64,000 bases of DNA from contig NZ_JAIQZJ010000012.1 in NCBI RefSeq assembly GCF_020073815.1, positions 124,001 to 188,000 of the forward strand. Reading direction: 5' to 3'. This stretch comes from Nocardioides mangrovi (lineage in GTDB: Bacteria > Actinomycetota > Actinomycetes > Propionibacteriales > Nocardioidaceae). The position numbers were made by a program, and so were the translations under genes. Positions 1 through 8,076 of the stretch are shown one piece after another; the first letter of the stretch is position 1, and each line of letters opens with the position of its first letter. The notes beneath the pieces are model-generated. The model was given only the letters and a program-made list of their open reading frames with translations. It did no database searches and was not told the origin of the DNA.

Positions 1-303
1 GATGGTGGTGGTGTCGTTGGTGGTGGCGTCGGTGTCGGCGGTCGTGTCGGGCTCGGCCGGGGGCACCCAGCCGACCTGGCGGTTCGACCAGCGCCGGCTG
101 CCGGAGATCGCGATCGCGGTCAGCCCGGCGACGCCGGCGAGCACCCACGGCACCGGCAGCAGCCAGCGGATGTCCGAGCCGGTGACGGCGTCCGTCTGGA
201 TCAGCGCCCAGCCGCCGACGATGCCGAGGAACGCGATGCCCATGACCAGGTGACCGACGTTGACGGGGTGGCGTCCGGTGGTGGTGTTGGTGGTGGTGCT
301 CAT
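1..303 (-). CDS. small membrane protein, 3' end outside window
   Basis: The reading frame starts with ATG at 303-301, where it overlaps the TGA of the upstream PspC gene (ATGA overlap), and stays open to the window edge, so the C-terminus is missing. About 100 residues are visible: a Thr-rich start, a first hydrophobic stretch (about residues 17-33), a short loop containing Trp and Asp, a second hydrophobic stretch (about residues 52-66), then a Pro/Thr/Asp-rich tail. I recognise no family. The stop-start overlap implies translation coupled to the PspC/LiaF-like protein, so a role in the same envelope-stress unit is inferred. Confidence 0.6.
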   Translation of the reverse strand, partial: MSTTTNTTTGRHPVNVGHLVMGIAFLGIVGGWALIQTDAVTGSDIRWLLPVPWVLAGVAGLTAIAISGSRRWSNRQVGWVPPAEPDTTADTDATTNDTTTI

Positions 304-1553
304 CAGTTGGTCACCTCGATCGAGCCGACGTGGAGGTTGAGGTAGATCGTGACGTGGGGATCGCCCGAGTTGCCGACGGTCATCCGGTCGTCGACGCCCC
401 AGTCGCTGTCGTCGCTGCCGAAGAGCTTGATCTCGCCGGGACCGTCGACGGTGGCGTCGAGCGTGGCGCGGAGGCCGTGGGGCAGGGTGAGGTCGATCGA
501 GCCGACATCGCCGTCGATCGTGATGGTCCGGCCGTCGAGCGCGTCGAGGTCGGCGACCCGGGTCAGGTCGACGCGCTGCTCGCCGACGTCGAGCTGGTAG
601 ACCGACTGCACCTCCGCCGCCGTCCGCGGCGTGGCCGTGTAGGAGTCGGTGTCGATCTCCTGGGCGGCGGTGGCGCCGGCGAGCCCGACGCTGGCGAGCA
701 GGCCGATCGCGATGATGCCGCCGGCGCGGCCGTAGAACGCGCCGACCAGGAGCATCACGCCGCAGATCGCCACGGCCAGGGCCGGGTAGGCCGGGTCGGC
801 GACCGAGCCGCCCGCGAGGTCGACGATCCCGAGGATCCCTTCGGCCAGCGCGATCAGCGCGACCGTGAACCAGAAGAGGACCGGGCCGCGCTTGCGGGGG
901 TTCTCCGGCTTCGGCGCGACGTACCGCGGGGGCGGGACGTAGGTCGGCGGCGGGACGTAGGCCGGCGGTCCGGTGTAGGCCGTGGCCCGCGGCGAAGGCG
1001 CGTACGGCGCGGCCGGGTACGTCGGCGGCGCGGGCTGCGGTCCGTAGGGAGCCGCCGCCGGCGGCGGGGGAGTGCTGCCCTGCGACGACCTCGACGAGGA
1101 ACCGTTGCGGGTGAGGAGCCAGAGCGCGATCAGCGCGACGACCGCCAGCGGCCACGGGAACCAGAAGGCGCCCCAGCTGTCGCCGAGGAGCGCCAGCGTG
1201 GCCACCGCTCCGGCGATGAGGAGGGCGAACGTCCGGGAGCGGTCGTCGAGGTTGAGGGCCGCGCGGCCCGAGTTCTCCTCGGGCACGAGCAGCCAGCAGG
1301 CGGCGTACAGGATGATGCCGGCGCCACCGAAGAAGACCAGCACCACGAACGCGATCCGCAGCACGAGCGGGTCGACGTCGAGGTGCCGGGCCAGCCCTCC
1401 CGCGACGCCGGCGACCTTGCGGTCGCCGATCGAGCGGCGGAGCCGGCCGAGGTCGCGCACCTGGTCCCGGCCGACGCGCGGGCCGCCGGTGTGCGGCGCC
1501 TCCGCGTTCGGGTCCTGGGGCGGCGGTGGTGCTTCGGGTGGTGTCGTGGTCAT
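303..1553 (-). CDS. PspC domain protein with LiaF-like C-terminus
   Basis: The 416-residue protein begins with a Pro-rich cytosolic tail. A PspC domain follows at about residues 36-95 (GGLARHL motif and a membrane segment ending in CWLLVPEE). Further membrane segments come next, then a Pro/Tyr/Ala-rich linker near residues 165-225 and more membrane helices. The C-terminal region (about 340-416) is a beta-rich domain of the kind found in LiaF and 'cell wall-active antibiotics response' proteins. In the Lia and Psp systems such proteins sense or damp envelope stress. It is divergent from a histidine kinase that carries the same PspC domain, which suggests one envelope-stress module with shared promoter DNA at 1554-1710. 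The ATG at 1553 is the only convincing start; its ribosome site is weak. Confidence 0.85.
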   Translation of the reverse strand: MTTTPPEAPPPPQDPNAEAPHTGGPRVGRDQVRDLGRLRRSIGDRKVAGVAGGLARHLDVDPLVLRIAFVVLVFFGGAGIILYAACWLLVPEENSGRAALNLDDRSRTFALLIAGAVATLALLGDSWGAFWFPWPLAVVALIALWLLTRNGSSSRSSQGSTPPPPAAAPYGPQPAPPTYPAAPYAPSPRATAYTGPPAYVPPPTYVPPPRYVAPKPENPRKRGPVLFWFTVALIALAEGILGIVDLAGGSVADPAYPALAVAICGVMLLVGAFYGRAGGIIAIGLLASVGLAGATAAQEIDTDSYTATPRTAAEVQSVYQLDVGEQRVDLTRVADLDALDGRTITIDGDVGSIDLTLPHGLRATLDATVDGPGEIKLFGSDDSDWGVDDRMTVGNSGDPHVTIYLNLHVGSIEVTN

Positions 1554-1710
1554 GGCTCAAGCCTGCGTCCCCGAGGCGCTCCCGACCATCGGGGACGCCC
1601 CTGATCCTGGGCCCTGGGACGGGTCCGGGCCGGGGCCGAGGTGGTCAGGGTCGGGCCGGGGTTCGCCCTCATGGTCCGGGGGTGTCCCCTGTGTGACGAT
1701 TGACCCCGAG

Positions 1711-2994
1711 ATGAGCAGCACAGACGGCACCGCGATCGTTCGCCGGGCGAGCCGGGACACGCAGGAGCCGATCCTCGGCGGTGTCGCCTCCGGACTGGCC
1801 CGGCACCTCGGCGTGCCGGTGCTCTGGGTGCGGGCCGGCTTCGTCGTCGCCGCCTTCCTGAGCGGGCTCGGCGTGGTCCTGTACGCCGCCTACTGGCTGC
1901 TGCTGCCCTCGGACCGCCACTTCGAGACCGCCCCGCCGGGCATCGAGAGCGCCACCCGCGGCGGCCGCCGTCCGGGCCGGATCCGCCGGCTCGGGGACGT
2001 CGGACCGGCGATCGCGCTGGCCGCCCTCGGCGTCGGCGGCATCCTGCTGCTCGACGCGCTGCTCGGCACCGGCGCGGTCTTCTGGCCGCTGCTCCTCGCG
2101 GTCATCGGCGTCGCGCTGCTCTGGCGGCAGGCCGACGAGGCGCAGCGGGAGCGGTGGCTCAACAGCTCGGGCCGGATCGACCCGGTCCGGGTGGTCTTCG
2201 GCGACGGCGGATGGGCGTCGTACGCCCGGGTCGGCGCGGGCGTGGGGCTGATCGTCCTCGCCGTCGCGATCTACGCCGGCCGCCACGGCTCGCTGTCGAT
2301 CGCCCGCGACGCGTTCGCGGGGGCGCTGCTGGTCTTCGTCGGCATCGCGATCATCGTCGGACCGTGGGTCTACCGGTTGGCCGCGGACCTCAGCGAGGAG
2401 CGCGCCGAGCGGGTGCGCACCCAGGAGCGCGCCGACGTGGCCGCGCACCTGCACGACTCGGTGCTCCAGACGCTCGCGCTGATCCAGCGCAACGCCGAGG
2501 ACCCGGCCACGGTCGCCCGGCTCGCCCGCGCCCAGGAGCGCGACCTGCGGTCCTGGCTCTACGCCGGCGAGTCCACGGGCGAGAGCACCGTCGCGAGCGC
2601 CCTGCGCGGCGCGGCCGCGCGGGTCGAGGACGAGTACGCCGTCTCGGTCGACGTGGTCACCGTCGGCGACTGCGACCTCGACGAGGCGCTCCGGCCGATC
2701 GTGCACGCGACGGGGGAGGCCGCGACCAACGCCGCCAAGCACGCCGGCACCGGCAAGGTCGACGTCTACGCCGAGGTCACCGACGGCGCCGTCGACGTCT
2801 TCGTGCGCGACCGCGGCCGCGGCTTCGACCTCGACACGGTCGCCGACGACCGCTACGGCGTCCGCCACAGCATCCTGGACCGGATGACCCGCCACGGCGG
2901 GACCGCCGAGGTCCGCTCGACCCCGGGCGAGGGCACCGAGGTGCGACTGCACCTGCCCCGCTCGGCCCGACAGGAGGAGAACACCCATGGCTGA
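1711..2994 (+). CDS. PspC-fused sensor histidine kinase (NarL/LiaS type)
   Basis: I start this gene at ATG 1711 because the PspC domain begins ten residues later; the open frame extends upstream only as antisense to the neighbouring gene. The 427 residues read as an N-terminal PspC domain (about 10-70), several membrane helices to about residue 220, a HisKA_3 dimerisation box with HLHDSVLQ (probable phospho-acceptor His248), and a C-terminal HATPase_c domain with EAATNAAKHA (N box) and DRGRGFD (G box). It should autophosphorylate and pass the phosphate to the response regulator whose start overlaps its stop. Fusion of PspC to a kinase is a known actinobacterial variant of the LiaFSR theme. 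The PspC gene opposite is a plausible partner that shares its membrane domain. Confidence 0.9.
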   Translation: MSSTDGTAIVRRASRDTQEPILGGVASGLARHLGVPVLWVRAGFVVAAFLSGLGVVLYAAYWLLLPSDRHFETAPPGIESATRGGRRPGRIRRLGDVGPAIALAALGVGGILLLDALLGTGAVFWPLLLAVIGVALLWRQADEAQRERWLNSSGRIDPVRVVFGDGGWASYARVGAGVGLIVLAVAIYAGRHGSLSIARDAFAGALLVFVGIAIIVGPWVYRLAADLSEERAERVRTQERADVAAHLHDSVLQTLALIQRNAEDPATVARLARAQERDLRSWLYAGESTGESTVASALRGAAARVEDEYAVSVDVVTVGDCDLDEALRPIVHATGEAATNAAKHAGTGKVDVYAEVTDGAVDVFVRDRGRGFDLDTVADDRYGVRHSILDRMTRHGGTAEVRSTPGEGTEVRLHLPRSARQEENTHG

Positions 2995-3658
2995 GGCCCG
3001 AGGACCCGTCCGCGTCGTCATCGTCGACGACCACGCGATGTTCCGGCGCGGTGTCCGCGCCGAGCTCGAGGGCGCCGGCCAGGGGCTCGTCGAGGTGCTC
3101 GCCGAGGCCGCGGACGTCGACGAGGCGATCGCCGCGATCACCGCGCACCACCCCGACGTCGTGCTGCTCGACGTCCACCTGCCCGGCGGCGGTGGCGTCG
3201 AGGTGATGCGGCGTACGACGGCCTCCGGTGCGTCGCCCGACACCCGCTACCTCGCGCTCTCGGTCTCCGACGCCGCCGAGGACGTGATCGGCACGATCCG
3301 CGGCGGTGCCCGGGGCTACGTCACCAAGACGATCACCGGCCCCGAGCTCGTGCAGGCGATCGGCCGGGTCTCCGAGGGCGACGCCGTCTTCTCGCCCCGG
3401 CTCGCGGGCTTCGTCCTCGACGCCTTCTCCGGAGCGATCGACGTGGCCGCCGTCGACGAGGACCTCGACCGGCTCACCGAGCGCGAGCGCGAGGTGATGC
3501 GCCTGATCGCCCGCGGCTACGCCTACAAGGAGGTCGCGAAGGAGCTCTTCATCTCCATCAAGACCGTCGAGACCCACATGTCGAGCGTCCTGCGCAAGCT
3601 CCAGCTCTCCTCCCGCCACGAGCTCACCCGCTGGGCCTCCGACCGCCGCCTGCTCTGA
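2987..3658 (+). CDS. LuxR-family response regulator
   Basis: The 223-residue protein has a receiver domain at residues 8-125 with the acidic pair in VDDH and probable phospho-acceptor Asp62 (VLLDVHLP). A LuxR-type helix-turn-helix follows at about 155-215 (LTEREREVMRLIARG and the SIKTVETHMSSVLRKL recognition helix). Its ATG overlaps the stop of the PspC-kinase gene by 8 bases, so the two are translationally coupled and are almost certainly a cognate pair. Targets cannot be read from the sequence; the divergent PspC/LiaF-like gene and the pair's own promoter are the obvious candidates. Confidence 0.93.
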   Translation: MAEARGPVRVVIVDDHAMFRRGVRAELEGAGQGLVEVLAEAADVDEAIAAITAHHPDVVLLDVHLPGGGGVEVMRRTTASGASPDTRYLALSVSDAAEDVIGTIRGGARGYVTKTITGPELVQAIGRVSEGDAVFSPRLAGFVLDAFSGAIDVAAVDEDLDRLTEREREVMRLIARGYAYKEVAKELFISIKTVETHMSSVLRKLQLSSRHELTRWASDRRLL

Positions 3659-3684
3659 GCGTTCGTTGGTTGAGCCCTTCCGTT

Positions 3685-3726
3685 GGTTGAGGTGCGAGTG
3701 CGCGCTAGCGCGCGAGCCTCGAAACC
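3685..3726 (+). repeat. imperfect palindromic repeat, copy 1
   Basis: The element has left arm GGTTGAGGTGCGAG and right arm CGAGCCTCGAAACC around a GC-rich centre containing GCGCGCTAGCGCGC. The same arms recur at 3845-3884 and, inverted, at 26731-26771. It lies in the 342-base gap between the response regulator and the DUF222/HNH gene, and a partial left arm (GTTGGTTGAG) stands just before it. The rest of this gap (3659-4000) shows no gene. Confidence 0.75.
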
Positions 3727-3844
3727 CCGGAAGCTGAGCTTCGGCCTGCGGGAGGCGCGGACTACTCGCGGACAGGCAGCAAAGCGAGTACGGCGCGCTT
3801 CGACTCACCGCCGCTCCCCGGGTTTCCGGTGGTCTCGACACGGT

Positions 3845-3884
3845 GGTTGAGGTGCGAGGAGCGCCAGCGACGAGCCTCGAAACC
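3845..3884 (+). repeat. imperfect palindromic repeat, copy 2
   Basis: This copy has the same 14-base arms as copy 1 at 3685-3726, with a different centre (GAGCGCCAGCGA). It lies about 115 bases before the start of the frameshifted DUF222/HNH gene. The run after it has two GTCGAAAG direct repeats (near 3909 and 3922) of unknown meaning. Confidence 0.75.
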
Positions 3885-4000
3885 AGCACCCGGGACGACT
3901 TCGAAACTGGTCGAAAGGAGTCGTCGAAAGTTGTCCACATCCCGCTCAAAACAACGGATCTGAGCATCTCGCTGTCGGTGGCCAGTGCTTGAGTTGAGGC

Positions 4001-5228
4001 ATGGCAACACCGTCCATCCCGAGTCACCGCGTGAACGCCGCGGTCGCGCAGATGCGCGACACGGCGACGTCCGTCGCGGACGCTCCGGTCTGGTCGATGA
4101 CCGACACCGAAGCAGCCGACGCGCTCGTCGAGCTGACCCGCCTCGAGGCCCAGGTGTGCGAGCTCAAGGCCCGCGTCGCCCGGCACGCCGACGACCAGCA
4201 GGTCGGCCAGGACCGCGGAGCATCCTCGACCGCGGTCTGGCTTGCCAACCAGACCCAGATGACCCGTTCGGCCGCACACACCATGGTGAAGCTCGGTAAG
4301 GACCTGCACACAAACGCGCTCACCCGTCTGGCGCTCGCGACCGCGGTGATCAGCGCCGACCAGGCCCGGGTCATGCTCCGGTGGGTCGACACCATCCCCG
4401 ACGAGCACCGCGACACCGCGGAGCGGCACCTGCTCGACCTCGCCGCCGAGCACGACGCGAAGGCGCTCAACCGGCTCGGGCGGCGGCTCTGGGAGGTCAT
4501 CGACCCTGAGGGCGCGGATGCCCGCGAGGCCGAGATCCTCGAACGTCAGGAGCAGGCCGCGGCCCGGGCGACGTACCTGCGGATCTGGGACGACGGGCAC
4601 GGCAAGACCCAGTACCAAGGCGTCATGCCGACCCTTGAAGGCGCCGCGTTCACAAAGATCGTGCTGGCCACGATGGCGAGCAAGCACCAGAACGCGGTCA
4701 AGGGCTCCGGTGCAGGTCCCGAGCAGATGGGCCGGGCGTTCAGCGAGCTGGTCATGCGGTTCCCCGAGAACAAGCTCCCCAAGACCGGCGGCCTCACCGC
4801 CACCCTGCTCGTGACGATCTCCGAGGAGTCGTTGATGGGCCGCCTGGAGCAGGCCGGCACCATCCTCGACACCGGCGACCGCCTCAGCCCCACCCTCGCG
4901 CGGCAGCTGGCCTGCGAGGCCGGGATCCTCCCCGGTCGTCCTCAACGGCAAGTCCGAGATCCTCGACCTGGGCCGCGAGCAACGCCTCCACTCCAAGGCG
5001 CAGCGGATCGCGATCGCCCTCCGGCAGCACGGGCGGTGCGCCACCGAAGGCTGCGACCGCGCCACCGGCCTGCACGCCCACCACCTCACCGAGTGGTCCA
5101 ACGGTGGCTGTACCGACCTGGCCAGCTCCCTCGGGCTGTGCCACTGGCACCACAGGAAGGCCCACGACCAGGCGTACGAGATGCGCCGACATCCAGTCGG
5201 CACGGTGTCTTTCCATCGGCGGACGTGA
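4001..5228 (+). pseudogene. DUF222/HNH endonuclease-like gene, frameshifted
   Basis: The first frame from ATG 4001 encodes a DUF222 domain of the actinobacterial 13E12-repeat family (about 310 residues). It then loses similarity at a run of four C at 4930-4933. Removing one C restores GILPVVLNGKSEI and continues through a complete HNH domain (GCD, AHHLTEWSNGG, LCHWHHRKAH) to a TGA at 5226-5228, giving the usual family length of just over 400 residues. The gene is therefore broken by one extra base, or the base is a sequencing error. A second, intact relative lies at 25255-26508. The family is multicopy and prone to exchange, and its biochemical role is not settled. Confidence 0.8.
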
Positions 5229-5243
5229 GTTCCGGAGATCTGG

Positions 5244-5663
5244 TTGGCTACCGGCGTGCTGCTCGCAGAGGGTGCAGTTCCGGGGGAGCTCCGCCACCCC
5301 CGGTTCGTCGCGGTCCCGCTCAACGAGGAGACCGCAGCCCTGGACTTCGCCGCCTATTCAGCGAGCCCCGACGTGATCCGCGTGCACAGCGACGGGCGCT
5401 GGCCCGTCGATCTCGACGAGGCGGCCGACCTCGACCAGGTCCGCGACCACTGGGCGGATCACCAGGCGCGCCGCGCCTTCACGTTCACGCTGCTCACTCC
5501 CGCACGCGACGCCGGGCTGGGGTGCCTCTACCTGAATCCGCTTCGCGACTACCTCGGACGAGCCAGCGCGACCGGGGAGACCGTCGACGAGCTCCCAACG
5601 GCGTCGGCCATGGTCACCTTCTGGCCGCGGCAGTACCGCTGGTACGGCCTCGGAGTCGGCTGA
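5244..5663 (+). CDS. GNAT-like hypothetical protein
   Basis: The 139-residue frame starts with TTG at 5244, with GGAG six bases upstream; an in-frame stop at 5226 rules out a longer protein. The middle part (RRAFTFTLLTP followed by GLGCLYLNPL) resembles the central strands of GNAT N-acetyltransferases, with a late PRQYRWYG segment. The usual acetyl-CoA pyrophosphate loop is not evident, so enzymatic activity is uncertain. It begins 15 bases after the restored stop of the HNH gene and may be co-transcribed with it. The acetyltransferase label is tentative. Confidence 0.6.
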   Translation: MATGVLLAEGAVPGELRHPRFVAVPLNEETAALDFAAYSASPDVIRVHSDGRWPVDLDEAADLDQVRDHWADHQARRAFTFTLLTPARDAGLGCLYLNPLRDYLGRASATGETVDELPTASAMVTFWPRQYRWYGLGVG

Positions 5664-5672
5664 TCGATCGCG

Positions 5673-7151
5673 TCAGTGCGACGTGAGCTGTCCGCTGAGC
5701 CGCTCGTGCCGCTCGGCGCTGCTGGGGTTGAGCCCGACGATCGTGACCTGCTTGCCCTTGCGCTGGTACTTCGTGGTGATCGCGTCGAGGGAGGCGACGG
5801 TCGAGGCGTCCCAGACGTGGGAGGCCGAGAGGTCGATGACGACCCGGTCGGGGTCATCGGCGTACTGGAACTGGGTGTACAGGTCGTTGCTCGAGGCGAA
5901 GAACAGCTCGCCGGTGACGCGGTAGACGACCACCTGTCCGTCGTCGAGGAGCTCGCGGCGGGTCTCGGTCAGGTGCGCGACGCGGCGTGCGAAGAGCGTC
6001 ATCGCGACCAGGACGCCGACGACGACGCCGATCGCGAGGTTGTGGGTGGCGACGGTGACGGCGACGGTCGCCATCATCACGGCCGTCTCCGAGCGCGGCA
6101 TCCGGCGGAGGGTGGACGGCCGGATCGAGTGCCAGTCGAAGGTGCCGACGGAGACCATCACCATCACCGCGACCAGGGCCGCCATCGGGATCCGGGAGAC
6201 GGCATCGCCGAAGCCCACGACGAGGACCAGGAGCAGGGAGCCGGCGAGGAAGGTCGAGATCCGGGTCCGGGCGCCGGAGGCCTTCACGTTGATCATCGTC
6301 TGGCCGATCATCGCGCAGCCACCCATGCCGCCGAAGAAGCCGGTGATCACGTTGGCGGCGCCCTGTCCGAGCGCCTCCCGGGTCTTGTCCGAGTGGGTGT
6401 CGGTGATGTCGTCGACCAGCTTCGCGGTGAGGAGCGACTCGAGGATGCCGACGAGCGCCATCGCCAGCGCGTACGGCGCGATGGTCTGCAGGGTGTCGAG
6501 GTTCCACGGCACGTCCGGGACGAACCACGACGGCAGGCTGTCGGGCAGCCGGCCCTCGTCGCCGACGTCCGGGACGTCGACGGCGGCGAGGAGGGTGAAC
6601 GCCGTGAGCGCCACGATCGCCACCAGGGGAGCGGGGACCACGGAGTTGACCCGCGGGAAGCCGACGATGACGGCGATGCCGACCGCGACCATCGGGTAGA
6701 CCGCCCAGGGGACGTCGACGAGGTGGTCGATCTGCGCCTCGAAGATGAGGATGGCGAGCGCGTTGACGAAGCCGACCATCACCGAGCGGGGGATGAAGCG
6801 CATCAGCCGGGCGACGCCGGCGAGCGCCAGCGCCACCTGGATCAGCCCGCCGAGCAGCACCGTCGCGATGAGGTAGTCGTACCCGTGGTCGCGCATCACC
6901 GGGGCGATGACCAGGGCCACCGCCCCGGTCGCCGCCGAGATCATCGCGGGCCGACCGCCGAGGAAGGAGATCGCGACCGCCATCGTGAACGACGCGAACA
7001 GGCCGACCCGGGGGTCGACCCCGGCGATGATCGAGAAGGAGATGGCCTCGGGGATCAGGGCCAGCGCGACGACGAGACCGGCGAGGACCTCGGTCCGCAG
7101 GAGCCGGGGTGAGCGGAGGGCGGCGCGCACGGTGATGGGATCGGAGGTCAC
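5673..7151 (-). CDS. SulP-family anion transporter with STAS domain
   Basis: This is a membrane transporter of the SulP/SLC26 family, which moves sulfate, bicarbonate or related anions. The N-terminal 370 or so residues are a run of hydrophobic helices, including the family signature near IPEAISFSIIAGVDPRVGLF. A cytosolic STAS domain follows (about residues 400-485, with VVIDLSASHVWDASTV). I choose GTG 7151 as start (492 residues) because the TTG at 7160 lies inside the 30-bp palindrome. A TAGAGT hexamer on this strand at 7165-7160 is followed by 8 bases and then GTG 7151, which fits a leaderless mRNA. Length and domain order are normal. The shared operator suggests control by the divergent MerR protein. 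The substrate cannot be told from sequence. Confidence 0.9.
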   Translation of the reverse strand: MTSDPITVRAALRSPRLLRTEVLAGLVVALALIPEAISFSIIAGVDPRVGLFASFTMAVAISFLGGRPAMISAATGAVALVIAPVMRDHGYDYLIATVLLGGLIQVALALAGVARLMRFIPRSVMVGFVNALAILIFEAQIDHLVDVPWAVYPMVAVGIAVIVGFPRVNSVVPAPLVAIVALTAFTLLAAVDVPDVGDEGRLPDSLPSWFVPDVPWNLDTLQTIAPYALAMALVGILESLLTAKLVDDITDTHSDKTREALGQGAANVITGFFGGMGGCAMIGQTMINVKASGARTRISTFLAGSLLLVLVVGFGDAVSRIPMAALVAVMVMVSVGTFDWHSIRPSTLRRMPRSETAVMMATVAVTVATHNLAIGVVVGVLVAMTLFARRVAHLTETRRELLDDGQVVVYRVTGELFFASSNDLYTQFQYADDPDRVVIDLSASHVWDASTVASLDAITTKYQRKGKQVTIVGLNPSSAERHERLSGQLTSH

Positions 7152-7157
7152 GTGGCT

Positions 7158-7187
7158 CAACTCTACCCTTACGTAAGGGTAGAGTTG
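7158..7187. promoter_or_regulatory. 30-bp perfect palindrome: MerR operator and divergent promoter
   Basis: The arms CAACTCTACCCTTAC and GTAAGGGTAGAGTTG are exact inverted copies with no spacer, centred between 7172 and 7173. Each arm carries a TAGAGT hexamer usable as a -10 element: plus strand 7180-7185, minus strand 7165-7160. Seven bases after the plus-strand hexamer is GTG 7193 of merR; eight bases after the other is GTG 7151 of sulP. MerR regulators bind palindromes inside promoters, so this is the expected operator for the adjacent regulator. Confidence 0.85.
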
Positions 7188-7192
7188 GCATC

Positions 7193-7609
7193 GTGGGTGA
7201 GACGGACGGCGGGACCATGCACATCGGCGAGGTCGCCGCGCGCACCGAGCTCTCGCTGCGGTCGCTGCGGCACTGGGACGAGGTCGGTCTCCTCCGCCCG
7301 TCCGGCCGCACGGACGGCGGGTTCCGGCTCTACACCGAGGAGGACGTCGAGAAGATCCTCGCCATCCGCCGGATGAAGCCGCTCGGGTTCAGCCTCGAGC
7401 AGATGGCCGAGGCGATGCGGGACATCGAGGTGCTGGCGGACGAGGCCGCAGGTGCCGCAGCGGTCGGGGCCGCGTCGACGCGACTGAGGGCGACCCTGGC
7501 GGACGCGGCCGAGCGCCGGAGCCGCCTCGAGACCCAGCTGGCGATGGCCGACGAGTTCATCGCGCAGCTGACCGGACGCCTGGGCTCGGCGCCGACGGAC
7601 CCCTCCTAG
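7193..7609 (+). CDS. MerR-family transcriptional regulator
   Basis: The 138-residue protein has an N-terminal MerR helix-turn-helix and wing (MHIGEVAARTELSLRSLRHW, then GLLRPSGRTDGGFRLYTEED). A helix and coiled-coil dimerisation region follow to about residue 130. There is no extended C-terminal ligand domain and no cysteine cluster, so a metal sensor of the MerR/CueR kind is unlikely. GTG 7193 sits seven bases after the -10-like TAGAGT of the palindrome, consistent with a leaderless message; ATG 7217 is an alternative start. It probably regulates itself and the divergent SulP transporter. Confidence 0.88.
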   Translation: MGETDGGTMHIGEVAARTELSLRSLRHWDEVGLLRPSGRTDGGFRLYTEEDVEKILAIRRMKPLGFSLEQMAEAMRDIEVLADEAAGAAAVGAASTRLRATLADAAERRSRLETQLAMADEFIAQLTGRLGSAPTDPS

Positions 7610-7619
7610 ACTTCGACGC
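7607..7619 (+). promoter_or_regulatory. -10 element of leaderless gene, formed by merR stop codon
   Basis: TAGACT at 7607-7612 is followed by exactly seven bases and then ATG 7620. The TAG is the stop codon of merR. The spacing fits transcription starting at the A of the ATG. Confidence 0.45.
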
Positions 7620-7976
7620 ATGGAGTTCCTGCGCCACGTCCTGCTCGTCCTCCACCTGCTCGGCTTCGCGGCCCTGTTCGGTGGGCTGCTGGTCCAGGTG
7701 CGGAACCCGGAGAAGGTCGTCAACGGCCTCATGCGCGACGGCGCCGGTACGGCGTTCCTGGCCGGCCTGCTCCTGGTCGGGGTGATCGAGTCCGGGGACG
7801 GCTCGGTCGACCACGCGAAGATCGCGGTGAAGGGCCTGATCGGCCTGGTGGTGCTCGCGCTGGTGATGGCCAACCTGCGCAAGGAGCGCATCTCGACCGG
7901 CCTGTGGGCCCTGCTCCTGGCGCTCACGGTGGCCAACGTGTGCGTCGCGGTCTTCTGGGCATCCGCCCACACCTGA
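7620..7976 (+). CDS. small integral membrane protein
   Basis: The 118-residue protein has four hydrophobic segments (about residues 5-25, 44-57, 68-83 and 94-113). The short loops carry NPEKVVNG and NLRKERI. It resembles conserved small membrane proteins of actinobacteria without known function. It follows merR by ten bases but appears to have its own leaderless promoter. The next gene, cheA, has a separate promoter, so this gene is unlikely to belong to the chemotaxis set. Confidence 0.7.
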   Translation: MEFLRHVLLVLHLLGFAALFGGLLVQVRNPEKVVNGLMRDGAGTAFLAGLLLVGVIESGDGSVDHAKIAVKGLIGLVVLALVMANLRKERISTGLWALLLALTVANVCVAVFWASAHT

Positions 7977-8009
7977 CCAGACAACTCCGCAAGACCGGGG
8001 CGATAGTCG

Positions 8010-8037
8010 CTCAGGTCGTCCCGGGGATCGCCGATAT
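8010..8037 (+). promoter_or_regulatory. FliA (sigma-28)-like promoter of cheA
   Basis: CTCAG at 8010-8014 is followed by 15 bases and then GCCGATAT at 8030-8037. Sigma-28 promoters have TAAA, about 15 bases, then GCCGATAA. The site lies about 40 bases before the cheA GTG. Matching sites precede cheB and the third mcp. Confidence 0.7.
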
Positions 8038-8076
8038 GCCTCGTCGAACACGCAGACCGACGAGAGGGCAACCCCC

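Noticed and set aside
2777..5323. Long minus-strand frame across the response regulator and DUF222 gene
   Set aside because: It is a shadow of well-supported plus-strand genes with no recognisable protein features.
7152..7160. TTG 7160 as the sulP start
   Set aside because: It lies inside the palindrome at the -10 position. GTG 7151 is at leaderless distance and better placed.
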